From NCBI GenBank assembly GCA_963989245.1, contig OZ022349.1:31074693-31138692 (forward strand): DNA of 64,000 nt. Direction: 5' to 3'. The position numbers and the translations under genes are program-made. The stretch is from Nansenia antarctica (lineage: Eukaryota > Chordata > Actinopteri > Argentiniformes > Microstomatidae). Positions within the stretch are counted from its first letter, which is position 1, and the number at the start of each line of letters is the position of its first letter. This document shows, piece by piece, positions 62,431 through 64,000 of the stretch. Below the pieces are notes generated by a model. It saw only the letters and a program-made list of their open reading frames with translations, did not search any database and had not been told where the DNA came from.

Positions 62431-62740
62431 GACTGCAAAACGTTTTTAACCAAGCAACACAACATGCCTCAACGAGTAACCAACCTTTTACTTTTTATGG
62501 AGTTATATCGATTTGTGTGTTGATTGTGTGATAATCTGTGTGCAGTACAATGCGTACACAGCGTAATTACGTGGTAATTAATGCTATCGTGCTATTAAAG
62601 TGTTTGTTCCATATGCGTTTGGTTTGGGGGGATGGAGAAATTGCTTGGGGGATGGGGAATGGCGAAATGTCCCGCAGTAAATTCCTTCCTATTCAGACTA
62701 AAAGATGTGAACGTATTTCCTTTTACAGACTGGTCATCCT

Positions 62741-63757
62741 ATGAAATACTGCAAGTTGAATCACCACCTGGCCATCCTGCGTGTGTGGTTTAATGTAGAG
62801 GCCGAGCTGACACAGGATTTCCGCCTCAGCAGAAGAGCCATGCATGGTCTGCAGATGCTCCTACAGAGAGAACAGGATCATGGCTGGGGAAATCAAATGG
62901 AAGTCCTTATTTATGTGTACTGGCTGGCTCATGGACTGTCCTATCTGATTGTATGCAGTGTGTTCAATGTTCCAAAATCCACAATCCACCGCGTCATCCA
63001 CAGAGTTGCACATTACATGTGGAACAACCTCAAGCGAGCCATCTATCTCCCACAGGCAGGAGAGCTTCATGCTGTTGGGCAAGGATTTGCCCTGCTATCA
63101 GGAAGCCCTGCCTTCAACAATGTTGTGGGTGCAATTGATGGCTGCTATATCAGGATCAAACCCCCTCTACTACACCGAATTGACTATTTGAATTATAAAG
63201 GATTATTTTCTATAAACATGCAGGCAATTTGTGATTCGAATGGGAAATTCCTTGACATCTTTGTAGGCTACCCGGGGTCGGTTCATGACACGCGCATCAT
63301 GAAGAACAGTACATTTTACAGGACCAGACAGTACCCTCCCAGGGGTTACATGCTTCTGGGTGATGGTGGCTATCTCTGTTTGGACACACCAATCAGCCTG
63401 ATCACACCGCACAGGGAACCCATTAATGGAGAAATACAGGGGCACTTCAATTATTCTCATTCCAGAGGCCGCAGCATCATAGAAAGGGCTTTTGGAATGA
63501 TGAAGACAAGATGGAGATCTACCCTGTTCAAAGCCTTGGAGGTTAAACCCACATTTGCACCTGTGGTTGTTGCGTCCTGTGCCTTTTTGCACAATGTGTG
63601 TCTCGATAATGGGGACATGCTGGAGCTAGATCCAGATGCACAGGACATGTTTGACCCCCAACCTCCCGGTGAGCCCCTAGCAGCTAACGAGACATCTGGG
63701 AATGCTACAAGGGACAGACTGGCTGCCTTGGTTTCGGGCCATGTGCAAGCACCATAG
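62741..63757 (+). CDS. PIF/Harbinger (HARBI1-like) DDE transposase
   Basis: 338 residues from ATG 62741, all open. An N-terminal helix-turn-helix-like region (about 55-95, VPKSTIHRVIHRV) precedes the DDE_Tnp_4 nuclease fold: GAIDGCYIRI with D133, YPGSVHDTRIM with D183, and IIERAFGMMKTRWR with E248. TTTTACAG just upstream (62721-62728) is a good splice acceptor and the frame stays open to it, so an upstream exon may exist. It cuts and joins DNA at TWA targets. The partner Myb-like protein typical of Harbinger was not found in the window. Confidence 0.92.
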   Translation: MKYCKLNHHLAILRVWFNVEAELTQDFRLSRRAMHGLQMLLQREQDHGWGNQMEVLIYVYWLAHGLSYLIVCSVFNVPKSTIHRVIHRVAHYMWNNLKRAIYLPQAGELHAVGQGFALLSGSPAFNNVVGAIDGCYIRIKPPLLHRIDYLNYKGLFSINMQAICDSNGKFLDIFVGYPGSVHDTRIMKNSTFYRTRQYPPRGYMLLGDGGYLCLDTPISLITPHREPINGEIQGHFNYSHSRGRSIIERAFGMMKTRWRSTLFKALEVKPTFAPVVVASCAFLHNVCLDNGDMLELDPDAQDMFDPQPPGEPLAANETSGNATRDRLAALVSGHVQAP

Positions 63758-64000
63758 TAGAATGCTGTTTGTGACCCAGAAATGTAGAATTGTATATAGT
63801 TCATATGTTGTTGCCATGTTGATACCATTTACAGCCATTTTAGGCTTGTTCTAATTTGTCAGATGCTGCAGAAGCAGAAGTCTTTGATTTCTTCATATAA
63901 AACATTTCTTTACTAAAATATCTGTCTTAGAATTTTGGATTTTTACTGTTTAGTTGTCTTGGGAACGTAGCTACTAACTAGCTACATGGAAAAATTTGGT
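63758..64000. other. Downstream of the transposase; nothing recognised
   Basis: AT-rich, with several ATAAAA-like motifs; presumed 3' UTR of the transposase gene. Confidence 0.4.

Larger units (their letters stand above)
61363..64000 (+). mobile_element. PIF/Harbinger element 2, continues past the window
   Basis: Starts with the same GGCCCAATCCCGATTC terminus and shares the next 90 bp with element 1, with a TAA before it at 61360-61362. It contains a Harbinger transposase gene (62741-63757). The right terminus is not in the window. 61460-62740 holds little: a TTC-rich stretch at 61468 and a LINE/SINE-type tail at about 62355-62430. Confidence 0.75.

Overview
The window is accessory, repeat-dominated DNA from a vertebrate, most likely a teleost fish. 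The evidence is the mix of families: L2-, Rex1-, Tx1- and R2-type (restriction-like endonuclease) LINEs, Ty3/Gypsy and BEL/Pao LTR elements, a Penelope-like element with a GIY-YIG domain, hAT and PIF/Harbinger transposons, long CA and GT microsatellites, and GCGCTATATAAAT-type LINE/SINE tails. I cannot name the species. I found no ordinary single-copy host gene. Every long open frame belongs to a mobile element, apart from a host-derived segment carried inside one.

Layout. 1-9.6 kb: tandem repeats, then minus-strand LINE wreckage (Tx1 with L2 pieces nested in it), a 5'-truncated Rex1-like LINE with target-site duplications (TSDs), and a 5'-truncated minus-strand Gypsy (A). 9.64-14.5 kb: a minisatellite split by a complete Gypsy (C) with identical 198-bp LTRs and TSD CAAAC. 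14.5-16.3 kb: micro- and minisatellites. 16.3-27.7 kb: nested insertions. An R2-type LINE is split around an L2 LINE; the L2 is interrupted by Gypsy B (identical 118-bp LTRs, TSD GGTCC); Gypsy B is interrupted by a 1.8-kb inverted-repeat DNA transposon (TSD GCAGATG). 27.7-29.7 kb: satellites. 29.7-31.9 kb: a Penelope-like element. 32-34.3 kb: degenerate telomere-like CCCTAA array. 34.3-41.1 kb: a 6.8-kb palindromic foldback element of the same family as the 1.8-kb one, with a THAP zinc-finger exon in each arm and a 7-bp TSD. 40.2-44.1 kb: a tandem duplication of the foldback end, telomere-like repeat and 5' end of the next LINE, in which one copy holds a solo LTR and the other keeps the empty site. 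43.96-52.4 kb: a Tx1-type LINE inserted in a tRNA-like SINE and itself split by an apparently intact hAT transposon (8-bp TSD, spliced transposase gene). 52.7-59.2 kb: a BEL/Pao element with near-identical LTRs. 59.2-64 kb: two PIF/Harbinger elements in telomere-like repeats, the second with a transposase gene and running off the window.

The most interesting object is the BEL/Pao element. Its second frame (848 residues, minus strand) is a fusion. A BEL protease region is followed in frame by about 240 residues closely resembling LYAR, the vertebrate nucleolar zinc-finger growth regulator, and then by BEL sequence from just before integrase. Reverse transcriptase, RNase H and the integrase core are missing. 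The host segment is intronless and bounded on both sides by element sequence, so this looks like retroviral-style capture of a host mRNA by a non-autonomous BEL element.

The recent insertions (LTR identity, perfect TSDs) and the internal duplication allow a relative order of events without outside data. Several elements (foldback, BEL, both Harbingers, with the Penelope element next door) lie in or beside telomere-like repeats.
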